A stretch of 64,000 nucleotides of DNA from Lepidurus packardi (Eukaryota; Arthropoda; Branchiopoda; Notostraca; Triopsidae), in NCBI GenBank assembly GCA_023053545.1, contig JAKZAN010000007.1, positions 682,001 to 746,000 on the forward strand. The letters run 5' to 3'. Positions within the stretch are counted from its first letter, which is position 1, and every line of letters starts with the position of its first letter. The notes under the pieces were generated by a model. That model saw nothing but the letters and a program-made list of their open reading frames with translations. It did no database searches and was not told the DNA's origin. Position numbers and translations under genes: made by a program. Below, piece by piece: positions 12,448 through 24,830 of this stretch.

Positions 12448-12517
12448 CAGATTATTCTGAATTGCACAAAAATTAATTCAGTGTAAATGAACTGCTCAAC
12501 TATTTAGCTATAATCTG
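12448..12517 (-). tRNA. trnV: trnV (TAC), NUMT copy
   Basis: Acceptor arms CAGATTA/TAATCTG match exactly, and the - strand loop CATTTACACTG gives anticodon TAC. It lies between rrnL and rrnS. Confidence 0.82.
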
Positions 12518-13320
12518 ACTACCTAGAGACACTTTCCAGTACATCTACTATGTTACGACTTATCTCTCCTTAAAGGAGAGAGCGACGGGCGATGTGTGCA
12601 CACTTCAGAGCTTATTTCATAGAAACAATTTATTTTCAATTTACTACTAAATCCACCTTAATAATAATTATATAACCATTAATCCGTGATAATTTAATTT
12701 TATTGTAACCCACTACTCCCATATTTATAGGCTGCACCTTGACCTGATGTCACAACAATAAGCTAATTAGATACTATTTTTTAAAAATAATCTGACAACG
12801 GCGGTATACAAACTGAAAACAAAAATATGTCAATTTAATCGTGGAATATCGATACAAGAGCAGGTTCCTCTAGTAAGAATGAAGTACCGCCAAATTCTTT
12901 AGGTTTTAAAAATATTACTACTACCCAGGCAATCATTAATAAAGAATAATAGGGTATCTAATCCTAGTCTAAAGCTTTATTTCACAAGATATAAAAATTT
13001 TTTATAATTACTACAACATATATTTAAAGATTCCACCCTAAAATACATAATCAAATAATTATTTTAAAAACTTGTTTCTACTTAATTCCACCAAACAATT
13101 TTATTTAACCCCATCGTATAACCGCGGCGGCTGGCACGAGTTAAGCCGGGCTTAAAAATTTTAACTGATTCCAAAAACTTGATAATCAAGATTAACCACT
13201 ACATTCTACTTACATTAAGTAATTACACATTAATATTTGATTTATAAATTTAAACAAAGTGTAAGCCAGAATCAAACTTATAAAGATAAAAATTAATAAT
13301 TAATTATAATTTGAATATAG
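12518..13320 (-). rRNA. rrnS: 12S rRNA (rrnS), NUMT copy
   Basis: The 3' end signature (TTACGACTTATCTC on + near 12553), the decoding region and the CCGCGGCGGCTGGCACGAG block (~13122) are all visible. The 5' end near the control region is placed by the loss of recognisable stems and is uncertain by some tens of bases. Confidence 0.85.
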
Positions 13321-13794
13321 CTTTATATAAAAGAAAAAAAAGAAAAAAGTAGTAATCTCCTCTCCCCCCTACTTCTAAAATACATTTAATATGTGAACTA
13401 TTCAAATTACATTAAATATCTATATTGGTGAGATACAACCTCAGTTATTACATCCTGTAAAATAAGTTTCATTTCTCCTATTTTTTTTTTCCAAGCTAAT
13501 CCAACTCGGGACTCTATGTGCTAGAAGTGGTAAATATGCCTGTATAAGTATATTATGTGTCAAGTATTTTATATATGTTCTATATTGCCCTAAAAATTAA
13601 TTACATTTTATTAAAATTTGTAATAATTTTTTATTTATTTTTTAAGTAAAAAAAAATTATTTCTAACAATTAAAATATTATTAGAAATACTATCAAAATA
13701 TATAAAAAAAAAAAAAAACTTCTTAATGTTAAAATATTTATATATATAATAATCTTATTAAATTTATTTATCTGAATAATCTATTTTTAACTTA
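13321..13794. other. mitochondrial control region, NUMT copy
   Basis: Non-coding and very AT-rich, lying between rrnS and trnI as expected for the A+T-rich region. It holds a C-run (~13365), poly(T) and poly(A) runs near 13480 and 13710, and TATATATATAA near 13740. Confidence 0.75.
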
Positions 13795-13858
13795 AATTGA
13801 GTGCCTGATTAAAAGGATTACCTTGATAGGGTAAACAATGTAATTTATTACCTCAATT
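13795..13858 (+). tRNA. trnI: trnI (GAT), NUMT copy
   Basis: Acceptor arms AATTGAG/CTCAATT pair, and the anticodon loop CCTTGATAGGG gives GAT. First of the I-Q-M cluster. Confidence 0.88.
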
Positions 13859-13859
13859 A

Positions 13860-13923
13860 TTTGTGATAGAATTGCACTAACGCTTAGAGAATCAAAACCT
13901 CTTATGCTCTCTACATTAACAAA
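13860..13923 (-). tRNA. trnQ: trnQ (TTG), NUMT copy
   Basis: Read on -, the loop GGTTTTGATTC gives TTG, and the acceptor arms TTTGT/ACAAA pair. Second of the I-Q-M cluster. Confidence 0.85.
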
Positions 13924-13986
13924 TAAAGTAAGCTAAAATTTAAGCTAATGGGCTCATACCCCGCTGATAGAGTTACTCTCTTTATT
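13922..13986 (+). tRNA. trnM: trnM (CAT), NUMT copy
   Basis: Acceptor arms AATAAAG/CTTTATT pair, and the loop GGCTCATACCC gives CAT. Third of the I-Q-M cluster. Confidence 0.88.
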
Positions 13987-13987
13987 A

Positions 13988-14992
13988 ATTTTGATTAATC
14001 CTCGATTTTTATGTTTTTTTTCTTTATTATTATTAAGATTAATAATTGTAGTATCTTCAAACTCATGATTCTCTGCTTGAATTGGTCTGGAACTCAATCT
14101 TTTAAGCTTTATTCCCATCGTAATAAATAAAAATAACCAACAATTAACCGAAGCAGGGTTAAAATATTTTTTAATTCAGGCGATAGCTTCTGTTATTTTT
14201 ATACTTAGAATTTTATTTAGTCTATTTTGCATTGTACACCCATCGTCTTTCATTATTATTCTTTTAATAATAAGCTTATTATTAAAAATAGGAGCCTCCC
14301 CCTTCCATACTTGATTCCCAGTAGTTGCTGAAGGACTCTCTTGAAATAAATTTTTAATTTTAGCTACACTCCCAAAAATTAACCCTCTTCTACTACTAAC
14401 AAGATCATTTACTCATAATAAACTCATCTTATTAGCAGCTATATTGAGAGGTATTATCGGGGGAGTGGGGGGATTTAACTTAAATCTTTTACGTTCTATA
14501 ATAGCATTTTCATCAATTAACCATATTGGTTGATTGTTAATTGCCTCTTTAATTAATAATTCAATTATATGAATATATTTTTTTATTTACACAATTATCC
14601 TATTCTCTGTAACCCAATTATTTAATCTATATCAATTAATTTCTATAATTCAAATTAATTCTAGTCACTGTTTAAATCCTATGACTAAATTACTACTCTC
14701 TTTAAATATACTCTCCCTTGGAGGGTTACCACCTTTTTTAGGATTTCTGCCAAAATGACTTATTATCAAAAATTCTAGTACTTTAATAATAATCTTTAGA
14801 TTAATAATTTTAATTATCTCTACTCTATTAACTCTTTATTATTATTTACGAATCTCATTTAACAGAAATCTTTTATATAGAAAAATTATATGAAATAAGA
14901 AACTGAATTATAAATTAACAAATCTCACTATTTTCTTATCCTTCTTTTCTATCTTAGGTTTAATTTTATGTAACTGATCTTGTTTAATATAA
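13988..14992 (+). pseudogene. nad2: nad2 (ND2), NUMT copy with full-length frame in the mitochondrial code
   Basis: 335 codons including TAA from an ATT just after trnM. The frame is uninterrupted when TGA is Trp and AGA is Ser. The KMGASPFHTWFPVVAEGLSW core of ND2 is clear. Under the nuclear code it is full of TGA stops, so no protein is expected despite the intact frame. The lack of lesions argues for a fairly recent transfer. Confidence 0.85.
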
Positions 14993-14994
14993 TT

Positions 14995-15061
14995 AAAAAA
15001 TCTTAAGTTAAACAAACTATAAGCCTTCAAAGCTTAAATTAAGAAAATTTCTTAGATTTTA
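14995..15061 (+). tRNA. trnW: trnW (TCA), NUMT copy
   Basis: The loop GCCTTCAAAGC gives TCA, the mitochondrial Trp anticodon that reads TGA. It lies right after nad2 and overlaps trnC on the other strand. Confidence 0.83.
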
Positions 15062-15115
15062 GCCACATTGCATCTTAAGATTTGCACTCTCAAATTTTTT
15101 TTAAACTATAAAATC
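15055..15115 (-). tRNA. trnC: trnC (GCA), NUMT copy
   Basis: Acceptor arms GATTTTA/TAAAATC pair exactly, and the - strand loop AGTGCAAATC gives GCA. Confidence 0.83.
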
Positions 15116-15117
15116 AT

Positions 15118-15181
15118 TAATATAGGAGTGTTCTAAACTCATAATTAGATTTACAGTCTAATACTTTTATTCAGCCACTAT

Positions 15182-15183
<2 letters not shown>
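15118..15183 (-). tRNA. trnY: trnY (GTA), NUMT copy
   Basis: The - strand loop GACTGTAAATC gives GTA. It directly precedes cox1. Confidence 0.83.
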
Positions 15184-16717
<1,534 letters not shown>

Positions 16718-16722
<5 letters not shown>

Positions 16723-16787
16723 AATGGCAGATAAGTGCAATGGATTTAAGCTCCATATATGAGAATGAAATTTTCTCTTTCAGAACC
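16718..16787 (+). tRNA. trnL2: trnL2 (TAA), NUMT copy
   Basis: The loop GGATTTAAGCTCC gives TAA. It sits between cox1 and cox2, the pancrustacean diagnostic position. Confidence 0.87.
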
Positions 16788-16789
16788 TA

Positions 16790-17470
16790 ATGGCAACATG
16801 ACTTCAGTTGGGGTGTCAAGACGGTGCTTCACCTTTAATAGAACAATTAATTTTCTTTCACGACCACGCAATATTAGTCTTAATCCTTATCACTATTCTA
16901 GTAGGTTATTTTATATTAAGATTAATATTTAACTCTTTCACCAATCGATATTTACTAGATGGCCAATTAATTGAAATCATCTGAACTGTATTTCCAGCTT
17001 TAATTTTAATTTCTATTGCCCTCCCTTCTTTACGACTCTTGTATTTACTCGATGAAGTGAATGAACCCTCTTTAACTATTAAGACTATAGGTCATCAGTG
17101 ATATTGAAGCTATGAATACTCAGATTTTACCAGTGTTGAGTTCGACTCTTATATAACCCCCACTCAAGATTTACTATTAAATGAATTCCGTCTTTTAGAT
17201 GTTGATAATCGATTAGTAGTACCTTTTAATACTCAAATTCGTCTATTAGTAACTGCAGCCGATGTTTTACACTCTTGAACTATTCCTTCTCTAGGAGTTA
17301 AAGTAGATGCCATTCCTGGACGACTAAATCAACTCAGTCTATATATTAATCGCCCGGGATTATTTTTTGGGCAGTGTTCAGAAATTTGTGGAGCTAATCA
17401 CAGCTTTATACCTATTGTAATTGAAAGTATTAACACAAAAAATTTTCTGTATTGAATCGCTTCTAATTAA
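16790..17470 (+). pseudogene. cox2: cox2, NUMT copy with full-length frame in the mitochondrial code
   Basis: 226 codons plus TAA from ATG. CuA ligand regions are present ([20 protein letters not shown] and [15 protein letters not shown]). No lesion is seen. Nuclear-code TGA stops prevent translation in the cytosol. Confidence 0.88.
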
Positions 17471-17539
17471 CATAAGATGGCTGAAAGGAAGCACGAGTCT
17501 CTTAAACTCAAATATAACAAATCACGGTTGTTTCCTATG
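17471..17539 (+). tRNA. trnK: trnK (CTT), NUMT copy
   Basis: The loop GTCTCTTAAAC gives CTT, and acceptor arms CATAAGA/TCCTATG pair with one mismatch. Confidence 0.83.
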
Positions 17540-17540
17540 A

Positions 17541-17605
17541 AGAAATCTAGTTTAAATAAAAACATAAGCTTGTCAAGCTTAAGTAGTCTACTAAAGACGA
17601 TATCT
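17541..17605 (+). tRNA. trnD: trnD (GTC), NUMT copy
   Basis: The loop GCTTGTCAAGC gives GTC, and acceptor arms AGAAATC/GATATCT pair with one mismatch. Confidence 0.83.
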
Positions 17606-17606
17606 A

Positions 17607-17765
17607 GTCCCACAAATAGCCCCACTAAATTGACTAGGTTTGTTTATATTATTTATTATAATTTATTTAATTACAATCAGCTTCATATATTTCCATTTTA
17701 ACTGTTTCCCTAACTCACAAATAATTATTCAAAACTCAGAAAACTCAATTAATTGAAAATGATAA
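17607..17765 (+). pseudogene. atp8: atp8, NUMT copy
   Basis: 53 codons ending TAA, overlapping atp6 by 7 nt as in arthropod mtDNA. The translation has the PQMAPLNWL start motif of ATP8 and the tail INWKW. The first codon is GTC where an ATN start is expected, possibly a point change after transfer. Confidence 0.78.
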
Positions 17766-18360
17766 CCAACCTGTTTTCCGTATTTGATCCTTCCACTTCT
17801 TTAGGCCTACCTTTAAATTGATTAAGATCCTTTTTAATGTTTATCTTCTTGCCTCATATTGTATGATTTATCCCGGGGCGGACCCACTTTATGTGATCAC
17901 AAATCATTCAATCCCTATACATTGAATTTAAAACATTATTAAACTTTCATTCGATAGGAAGTACTTTAATATTTATCAGTTTATTTATTTTTATTGTGTT
18001 TAATAATCTCTTAGGATTATTTCCATATATTTTCACAAGTACAAGTCATCTCTCTATAACACTAGCTCTATCACTCCCCCTGTGAATTAGATTTATATGC
18101 TTCGGATGAATTAAACACACACAACACATATTTGCTCTAGCACTAGCACTTTGACACTAGTGCGTCTAGCTGCAAACATGATTGCGGGACATTTGTTATT
18201 AACCCTTTTAGGAAACCAAGGGCCTAATAATTCAAGATTAATAGTGACCCTATTAATTTCAACTCAAATATTACTCCTAACTCTAGAATCAGCAGTAGCT
18301 GTAATCCAAGCTTATGTATTTACCATTCTAAGTACACTATATTCTAGTGAAACACGATAA
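17759..18360 (+). pseudogene. atp6: atp6, NUMT copy with internal deletion
   Basis: The N-terminal ~120 codons from ATG are clean, then the frame collapses at ~18130-18165. The segment before [13 protein letters not shown], which should carry the PxGTP and proton-channel helix, is replaced by a short scrambled tract of TAGCAC/GACACTAG repeats that contains TAG. The remaining length of 602 is roughly 70 bp short of a normal gene. The C-terminal part (18151-18360) then resumes cleanly. Confidence 0.88.
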
Positions 18361-19148
18361 TGATAATAAAAACAAATCAACCTTTTCATTTAGTAGATCA
18401 GAGTCCATGGCCCATTCTGGGTGCATTGGGGGCTATAGTTTTAACTACGGGAGTTGCGCAATGATTCCATACATTCAATATTAATTTATTTTTGCTTGGA
18501 CTAATTATTATTTCTTTGGTTATATTTCAATGATGACGAGATATTACCCGAGAAGGAACTTTTCAAGGACATCACACATATTTAGTTACCTTAGGCCTTC
18601 GATGGGGAATAATCCTATTGATTGTGTCAGAAGTATTATTCTTCGTATCATTCTTTTGAGCATTTTTTCATAGTAGACTTGCCCCAAGTGCCGAACTAGG
18701 GGCTTGCTGACCTCCAGCAGGCATTCAACCATTCAATCCTTTTCAAATTCCTTTATTAAATACAGCTATTTTATTAGCCTCGGGGGTTGTTATTACGTGG
18801 GCACACCATGGATTAATAGAAAATAATTACTCACAATGTAAACAAGGTTTAACCTTAACTGTTTTACTAGGAGTTTACTTTACTATACTTCAAGCCTTTG
18901 AATATATCGAAGCACCATTCACTATTGCTGATAGAGTCTACGGCTCTTCATTTTTTGTAGCTACTGGATTTCATGGATTACATGTTTTAATTGGAACTAG
19001 ATTTTTATTAATTTGTTTACTACGACAATTAGCCCATCACTTTTCTAATGAACACCATTTTGGATTTGAAGCCGCTGCCTGATATTGACATTTTGTAGAT
19101 GTTGTATGATTATTTTTTTATATTTCGATTTATTGATGAGGGGGATAA
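18360..19148 (+). pseudogene. cox3: cox3, NUMT copy with full-length frame in the mitochondrial code
   Basis: 262 codons plus TAA from an ATG overlapping the atp6 stop. The conserved [19 protein letters not shown] and WHFVDVVWLFFYISIYWWG blocks are all present, and no lesion is seen. Confidence 0.88.
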
Positions 19149-19157
19149 TTATAAGAA

Positions 19158-19224
19158 GTTACTTTTTTAGTATATTGTATAATTGACTTCCAATCAATAG
19201 GACCGTCTTTACGGAAAAAGTAAT
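19158..19224 (+). tRNA. trnG: trnG (TCC), NUMT copy
   Basis: The loop GACTTCCAATC gives TCC, and acceptor arms GTTACTT/AAGTAAT pair with one G-T. Confidence 0.83.
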
Positions 19225-19576
19225 CTTAACTATATACTCAATTTCAATCATATTTTTTAGTGTAGTATTAATAATAATAGTTGCAGCAGCTGGGTTATCA
19301 AAAAAAACATTCAGAGATCGAGAAAAAAGATCTCCTTTTGAATGCGGATTTGATCCTTTAGCCAATGCACGTATTCCATTTTCTCTCCGTTTTTTTCTTG
19401 TGGCTATAATCTTTCTTATTTTTGACGTAGAAATCGCATTGCTTTTGCCATTTGCATTCAACCCTTTAATCCTAAGAACCCCTTATTGATGATTCACTTT
19501 GTTATTTTTTATTCTAATCTTATTAATAGGATTATACCACGAATGAAACCAGGGGGCATTAGATTGATCGGAATAG
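19223..19576 (+). pseudogene. nad3: nad3, NUMT copy with full-length frame in the mitochondrial code
   Basis: 117 codons plus TAG from an ATC start. It contains the [13 protein letters not shown] loop and the [14 protein letters not shown] helix of ND3, and no lesion is seen. Confidence 0.87.
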
Positions 19577-19635
19577 GGATGTAGTTAAACATAACATTTG
19601 GTTTGCATCCAAAAAGTACTATTTCAGTCTTCCTT
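19575..19635 (+). tRNA. trnA: trnA (TGC), NUMT copy
   Basis: The loop GTTTGCATCC gives TGC. The acceptor stem is poorly paired, so it may already be decayed. Confidence 0.75.
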
Positions 19636-19698
19636 AAGTTAGAAGCGAAATATTGCATTTAGTTTCGACCTAAATTTATGGTTACTTAACCCTAACTT
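19636..19698 (+). tRNA. trnR: trnR (TCG), NUMT copy
   Basis: Acceptor arms AAGTTAG/CTAACTT are exact, and the loop GTTTCGACC gives TCG. Confidence 0.85.
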
Positions 19699-19699
19699 A

Positions 19700-19768
19700 T
19701 TGATTGAAGCTAATGAAAAGCAAATCACTGTTAATGATTATTTAAGAAGTTTAATTCTTCTCAGTCAA
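19700..19768 (+). tRNA. trnN: trnN (GTT), NUMT copy
   Basis: Acceptor arms TTGATTG/CAGTCAA pair with one G-T, and the loop CACTGTTAATG gives GTT. Confidence 0.85.
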
Positions 19769-19833
19769 GAGAATAAAGGAAAAAATAGAGCTGCTAACTC
19801 TTGTTTTGAGCGGTTAAACTCCGTTTGTATTCT
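19769..19833 (+). tRNA. trnS1: trnS1 (GCT), NUMT copy
   Basis: The loop AGCTGCTAACT gives GCT. As in most animals the D arm is reduced. The same sequence recurs, diverged, at 28592-28625. Confidence 0.8.
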
Positions 19834-19902
19834 TGCTACTATAGTTTATTTAAAAACGTTACATTTTCATTGTAAAAATAAAAAATATTAATTTTTAGTA
19901 GT
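19834..19902 (+). tRNA. trnE: trnE (TTC), NUMT copy
   Basis: The loop CATTTTCATTG gives TTC, between trnS1 and trnF. Confidence 0.8.
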
Positions 19903-19904
19903 AT

Positions 19905-19967
19905 GTTTTTAAATTCTAAAATTTCATTAGCATCTTCAGTGCTACGCTCTACATAAGCTATAAAAAC
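19905..19967 (-). tRNA. trnF: trnF (GAA), NUMT copy
   Basis: Exact acceptor arms GTTTTTA/TAAAAAC, and the - strand loop CACTGAAGATG gives GAA. nad5, which should follow, is absent. Confidence 0.87.
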
Positions 19968-19989
19968 TTATATTATAAATATCAAAATA

Positions 19990-20704
19990 ACAAAAAAACA
20001 GCAGATATATAAAAAAAAATAACTCGCATTAACCCATACCCCCCTAGCTTCAACAAGATTCCTGCTAAAATCATAGAACCGGCAATAGGAGCCTCTACGT
20101 GAGCCCTAGGTAATCACAAATGAAAAAAATAAATAGGCATTTTAACTAAAAAAGCTAATGTTAAAAAAGCAAAAAATAATGGGGTTGAAAAATACCCTAT
20201 ATAACATATATTTAATGTACCTAAATCTGAGCCTATAATAAAAAAACAAATCAATAAAGGCAAAGATGCAATTAAAGTATAAAATAAAAAATATAAGCCT
20301 GCCTGTAATCGCTCAGGTTGATAACCTCACCCTAAAATAAGTAAATAGGTAGGAATCAAAGATGATTCAAACATAATATAAAAAAATAAATAATCTCTAA
20401 TTAAAAAACTTATTTCTAAAAATAACAAAAGAGAAAACACCACAAATAAAAACATATTATTACTGAAGGTATACTGAAGCTTATAACTTCTCATTAATAT
20501 TAAAAACAACAATCAAACTAAGAATAAAATAAGAATATAAGAGACAATATTACAAGATATTTAAAAAAAAAGTAACTCCCCTACATGTACACCTATAATT
20601 CATCAATATAAACACAATACCAAGATTCTTCAAATTATATTTACTCAACACCGAACTAAAATCACAGGGATCAAAAACAATGTTATTAATACAATTTTTA
20701 GCAT
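19990..20704 (-). pseudogene. nad4: nad4, NUMT copy lacking its C-terminal half; nad5 and trnH deleted
   Basis: On -, ND4 starts at ATG 20704-20702 with the usual 7-nt overlap with nad4L and runs through [20 protein letters not shown] (~20330) to [19 protein letters not shown] (~20090). The match fades at about residue 240 of ~440. The sequence then passes directly to ~20 bases of unknown AT-rich DNA and trnF. The rest of nad4, trnH and all of nad5, about 2.3-2.5 kb, are missing. A frameshift lies near 20560 in the T-run. Confidence 0.86.
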
Positions 20705-21008
20705 TGTAAAATAGTAAATGAATTAAAATAATCACTCCCGTGAGAGCGCACAATTGAGATCAAAACAGCTAATCCCAATGCTGCTTCACAAACCATAAGA
20801 AACTAAAATACACTAAAATAAAATAAAACTCATACCCCAACAAAATAAATATATTAGATATTAAAAAAAACTGCCCTAATATTATTCCTTCTAGTCTTAT
20901 TAAAACAGCCAAAAGATGCCGACGATAAGAAACAAACACTCCTAAACTTCTTAATATAATAACTAATCCTAAATACAATCACTCTGGTAAAATAAAACTA
21001 TTTAACAT
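20698..21008 (-). pseudogene. nad4L: nad4L, NUMT copy with frameshift
   Basis: ATG at 21008-21006 on -. The first ~70 codons follow ND4L. A one-base loss at ~20800 shifts the frame, after which the [20 protein letters not shown] block reappears in another frame and ends at TAA 20700-20698. The total length of 311 is not a multiple of three. Confidence 0.83.
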
Positions 21009-21014
21009 TATTCA

Positions 21015-21071
21015 ATTAACCTGAATAATTTCAAAAAAATATTGGTCTTGTAAATCAAAAATAGGATTAAT
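21015..21071 (+). tRNA. trnT: trnT (TGT), NUMT copy
   Basis: The loop GTCTTGTAAATC gives TGT. The acceptor arms ATTAACC/GGATTAAT pair imperfectly. Confidence 0.76.
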
Positions 21072-21084
21072 TCTTTTAAGGTAT

Positions 21085-21148
21085 CAAGAAAATAAATTAT
21101 TTATACCGTAAGCTTCCAAAGCTTATATTCTTCTTAAACTACTTCTTG
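21085..21148 (-). tRNA. trnP: trnP (TGG), NUMT copy
   Basis: Acceptor arms CAAGAA/TTCTTG pair, and the - strand loop GCTTTGGAAGC gives TGG. Confidence 0.83.
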
Positions 21149-21150
21149 CT

Positions 21151-21660
21151 ATTTTAATGCTAATATACAATATCCTATCATTATTTTTATTAACGAACTC
21201 CTTTTTATTTATAACACTCACTCACCCATTATCTATGGGTCTAAGCCTAATAATTCAAAGACTTTTAATTTGTTTAATATCAGGAATCTTATTTCTAAAT
21301 TATTGATTTTCATATACACTTTTTTTAATTTTTTGGGGGGGTCTATTAGTATTATTTATTTCTATTTCTAGATTAGCATCAAATGAATTATTTAAATTTA
21401 ACCCGTATAAGTTTACTATAATTGTTATATCTAGCATTCTATTATTAATAATCATCTATTTAAATAAAGAAAATTCATGAACTAATCTATGATTACATAA
21501 ATGAATAATCTTAACAAGTTATAAATCTTTTCTTATTATAATTTATAGACCAATATTATTCCCAATTATTTTTTTTCTTATTTCCTATCTTCTACTATGC
21601 TTATTAGTTGTAGTGAACCTTACGAAATGTGATAGAAGACCTCTCCGATTGCAAAAATAA
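21151..21660 (+). pseudogene. nad6: nad6, NUMT copy with full-length frame in the mitochondrial code
   Basis: 169 codons plus TAA from ATT. It is strongly hydrophobic with the ND6 FWGGLLVLFISISSLASNE core and directly abuts cob. No lesion is seen. Confidence 0.83.
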
Positions 21661-22520
21661 TGTTAACTTTACGAAAATCCCACCCTATAATTAAAATCAT
21701 TAATAATGCATTGATTGACCTACCTGCCCCATCAAATATCAATATTGGATGAAATTTTGGCTCTCTTCTAGGTTTATGCCTAATTATTCAAATTATCACT
21801 GGTCTATTTCTTGCAATACATTTCTCCGCTCACTTAGACCTAGCTTTTTCTAGAGTAGCCCATATCTGCCGCGATGTTAATTATGGCTGATTTTTACGAA
21901 CTCTCCACGCAAATGGAGCCTCTTTTTTCTTTATTTGTTTATACCTCCATATTGGACGAGGGATATATTACGGATCTTATCTATTTACTCTAACATGATT
22001 GGTAGGAATTATACTCTTATTATTAGTTATAGGGGCTGCATTTATAGGTTATGTTCTACCATGAGGACAAATATCCTTTTGAGGGGCAACAGTAATTACT
22101 AACTTAGTATCAGCTATTTCCTATATAGGAGATAATATTGTGCAATGAATTTGAGGTGGATTTGCAGTCGACAATCCCACACTAACTCGATTTTTTACAA
22201 TCCATTTTTTACTTCCTTTCCTTATTGTAGCAATTACTATAATCCACTTACTATTTTTGTACCAAACAGGATCAAATAACCCCATTGGAGTAGTCAGAAA
22301 TATAGATAAAATCCCATTCCACCCCTACTTCAGAATCAAAGACTTAGACAATATAACTGTTTGTGAAATTTGTCACCACCTAATAAGTTTATTAACTTGA
22401 ATTGGTGCACGACCTGTTGAAGAATCCTTTATTTTAACAGGATAAATCTTAACTATAATATACTTCTCTTATTACTTTATTAACCCTTTACTACTTAAAT
22501 TATGAGATAACCTAATTTAA
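21660..22520 (+). pseudogene. cob: cob (cytochrome b), NUMT copy with ~270-bp internal deletion and a stop
   Basis: From ATG overlapping the nad6 stop. The heme-binding helices are clear ([49 protein letters not shown]). After SIKDL, near 22345, about 90 residues including the PEWYFLFAYAILRSIP block are lost. The frame resumes at LLTWIGARPVE, then a TAA (22443-22445) replaces the expected Gln codon. The total of 861 nt compares with ~1134 in arthropods. Confidence 0.92.
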
Positions 22521-22521
22521 A

Positions 22522-22590
22522 AATTATTTGGCTGACAGGAAAGCGCTTGTCTTGAAAATAAGATACAAAGGTTCAAATCCTTTAATAATT
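22522..22590 (+). tRNA. trnS2: trnS2 (TGA), NUMT copy
   Basis: Acceptor arms AATTATT/AATAATT are exact, and the loop GTCTTGAAAATA gives TGA. Confidence 0.86.
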
Positions 22591-22599
22591 TATATTTAT

Positions 22600-23346
22600 T
22601 AACATAATGAATTAAAATAACATTATGTACCCTGAAAAAAACAACAGATAATTTTTAAAAAAATAGGAAGAAATGATTTTCATGCTAAAAACATTAATTT
22701 ATCATACCGAAAACGAGGTAAAGTACCTCGGACTCAAACAAAAATAAATACAATTTCCAAAAATTTTAATAAAAAAAAATCGCCTCAACCGCCCCCAAAA
22801 AATATTACAAATAAAGCACTTATAAATAAAATACTTGTATATTCTGATAACATAATCAACGCAAATCCACCACTTCTATATTCCGTGTTGTACCCAGAAA
22901 CTAAGTCAGATTCTCCTTCAGCAAAATCAAAGGGTGTACGATTTGTTTCCGCCAAACAAGATACTAACCACAAGAGAGCTATCAATGGACTCATAATATA
23001 TCATATATAACTTTGATTTAAAACAAATACACAAATTTTATAACTTGAAATCAACAAAACAAAAGATAATAAAATTAAAACCAAACTCACCTCATAAGAA
23101 ATAGTCTGAGCCACCGCTCGCAAAGCTCTTAATAAAGAGTATTTCGAATTAGAAGATCAACCAGCCGCCATGAGAGTGTACACCCCCATACTAACACAAG
23201 AAAGAAAGAATCAAATCATAAAATCAGTATTAATCATAATATTACCCCAAGGAATTGAGATTCAAACTAATAAAGATACACCTAAGCTAACTACAGGTGC
23301 AATATAATATGGCGAATTAGATATAAAAGGAAATGTTTGTTCCTTA
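22600..23346 (-). pseudogene. nad1: nad1 fragment (C-terminal and middle part), NUMT right end
   Basis: On - it reads the ND1 blocks [20 protein letters not shown] and [17 protein letters not shown], plus the start of the upstream region that overlaps the other nad1 piece. It stops at the NUMT border near 23346 (TTCCTTA), after which nuclear sequence begins. The two nad1 pieces together cover most of the gene, with the overlap present twice. Confidence 0.88.
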
Positions 23347-23404
23347 CACTGTTAAAAAGGGGTCCGAAAACCGCAACTTAAAGTGCTTCACTTGCTGCAT
23401 ACAA

Positions 23405-23640
23405 GCTGCACTTTCTGCAATGCCTGCTTCAAAAAGCGCACATAGGAAAAAGGAAAAACGATAGAGTAAAATGCTGCACTTTTGGCAGCTCCAGTTTTCA
23501 CCTTCTGCAGTGCCTGCTTCAGAATGCGGCTACGGGGGAAAAGAGAGGAAAAGGCTGCACTTTTAGCAGTTCCGTTTTACACTTTTCTGCAGTGCTTGTT
23601 TCATAATGCGCACGTAGGAAAAAAGAGAGTAAAAAAGCTA
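23405..23640 (+). repeat. degenerate tandem repeat, ~82-bp period, about 3 copies
   Basis: CTGCAC-TTTT, CTGCA(G/A)TGC(C/T)TG(C/T)TTC, AATGCG and GGAAAA-GAGAG motifs recur in the same order at ~23406, ~23473 and ~23554. The first copy is shortened. Confidence 0.75.
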
Positions 23641-23690
23641 AAAAGTAAGCAAACAAAGTAACCACGGGAAAAAATAAGGGAAAAAATAAA

Positions 23691-23853
<163 letters not shown>

Positions 23854-24830
23854 ACTGATATATATAAGCCTGACATTTGATAAGTTTGTTGTCATTTCTA
23901 GTGAAGTTGTAACATAATAGTTACATAGGTGTGGCAACGTTGCACACCGGTTGTTCGGGGGGAAAACCAGGACACATTTTTCACTGTTGCTGCGAAAGGC
24001 GTTTTGAAGACCCGTGTTTGACCCGTTTTACACTTGTTTCTGTAAATTTCTTTAAATTTCTTAATCTTATTAAATATAGATTGAATATATTTGTATAGTT
24101 TTGACAGAGTTAAAAAACCCTGCGTGCCTAAAAGTACGGAATATGGTAGACGAGAACAAACTAGACATAGGGAGGCCGGTCGAATTTTTCAAAATTGTCT
24201 GACAGGCATGAAAATGGTCTCAAAAAATCCTTGATTTTTTTGTAAGATTTATAGTGGAAAAACTAAGAAAATCGGACAGATAGTTTTTGAGATAAAGCAC
24301 TTTATATGGTCATTTTTGATGGGAAAAACGTCCGCATTTCCTATGTTAAAAGAAAACGCAGAAGTCGTCGAGGTCAGAGTTGGCTGTGCTAGCAAGCTAT
24401 TCCCTGAGCAACCCCACTCCACCCAGTTTTACCACCCCCTGCTACTCTTTCCCGTCCCTGTTTGCTGTAATCCCCTTAATTTGTCCAAATTGGTTAAAGA
24501 ACAAGCGGTGTGTTCTAATGTACAGTCATGAGCAAAAAAAACTGCTCAGCCAAAGCGCAGAGGTCTAATTAGGCCTCTTGAGGCTGATTTACCTCCATTA
24601 GTGGGTGAAAGAGCTTGAACCAATCGGTTACAAGGTGCGCCCGGGAAATTCAAAGGTTTTGTTGATATATAAAAATATGTATGACTAAATCCCTTCGTTG
24701 GAGATTAAAATTCTAAAATTAAGCGAGAAAGCGGATATGTTATAATCTCCTTTATTTGTTTTAATTTCCTTTATTTTAAACTCCAATAACGTGCCTTTTT
24801 AGCCAATCCAACATAAGAAACGAAGATACG

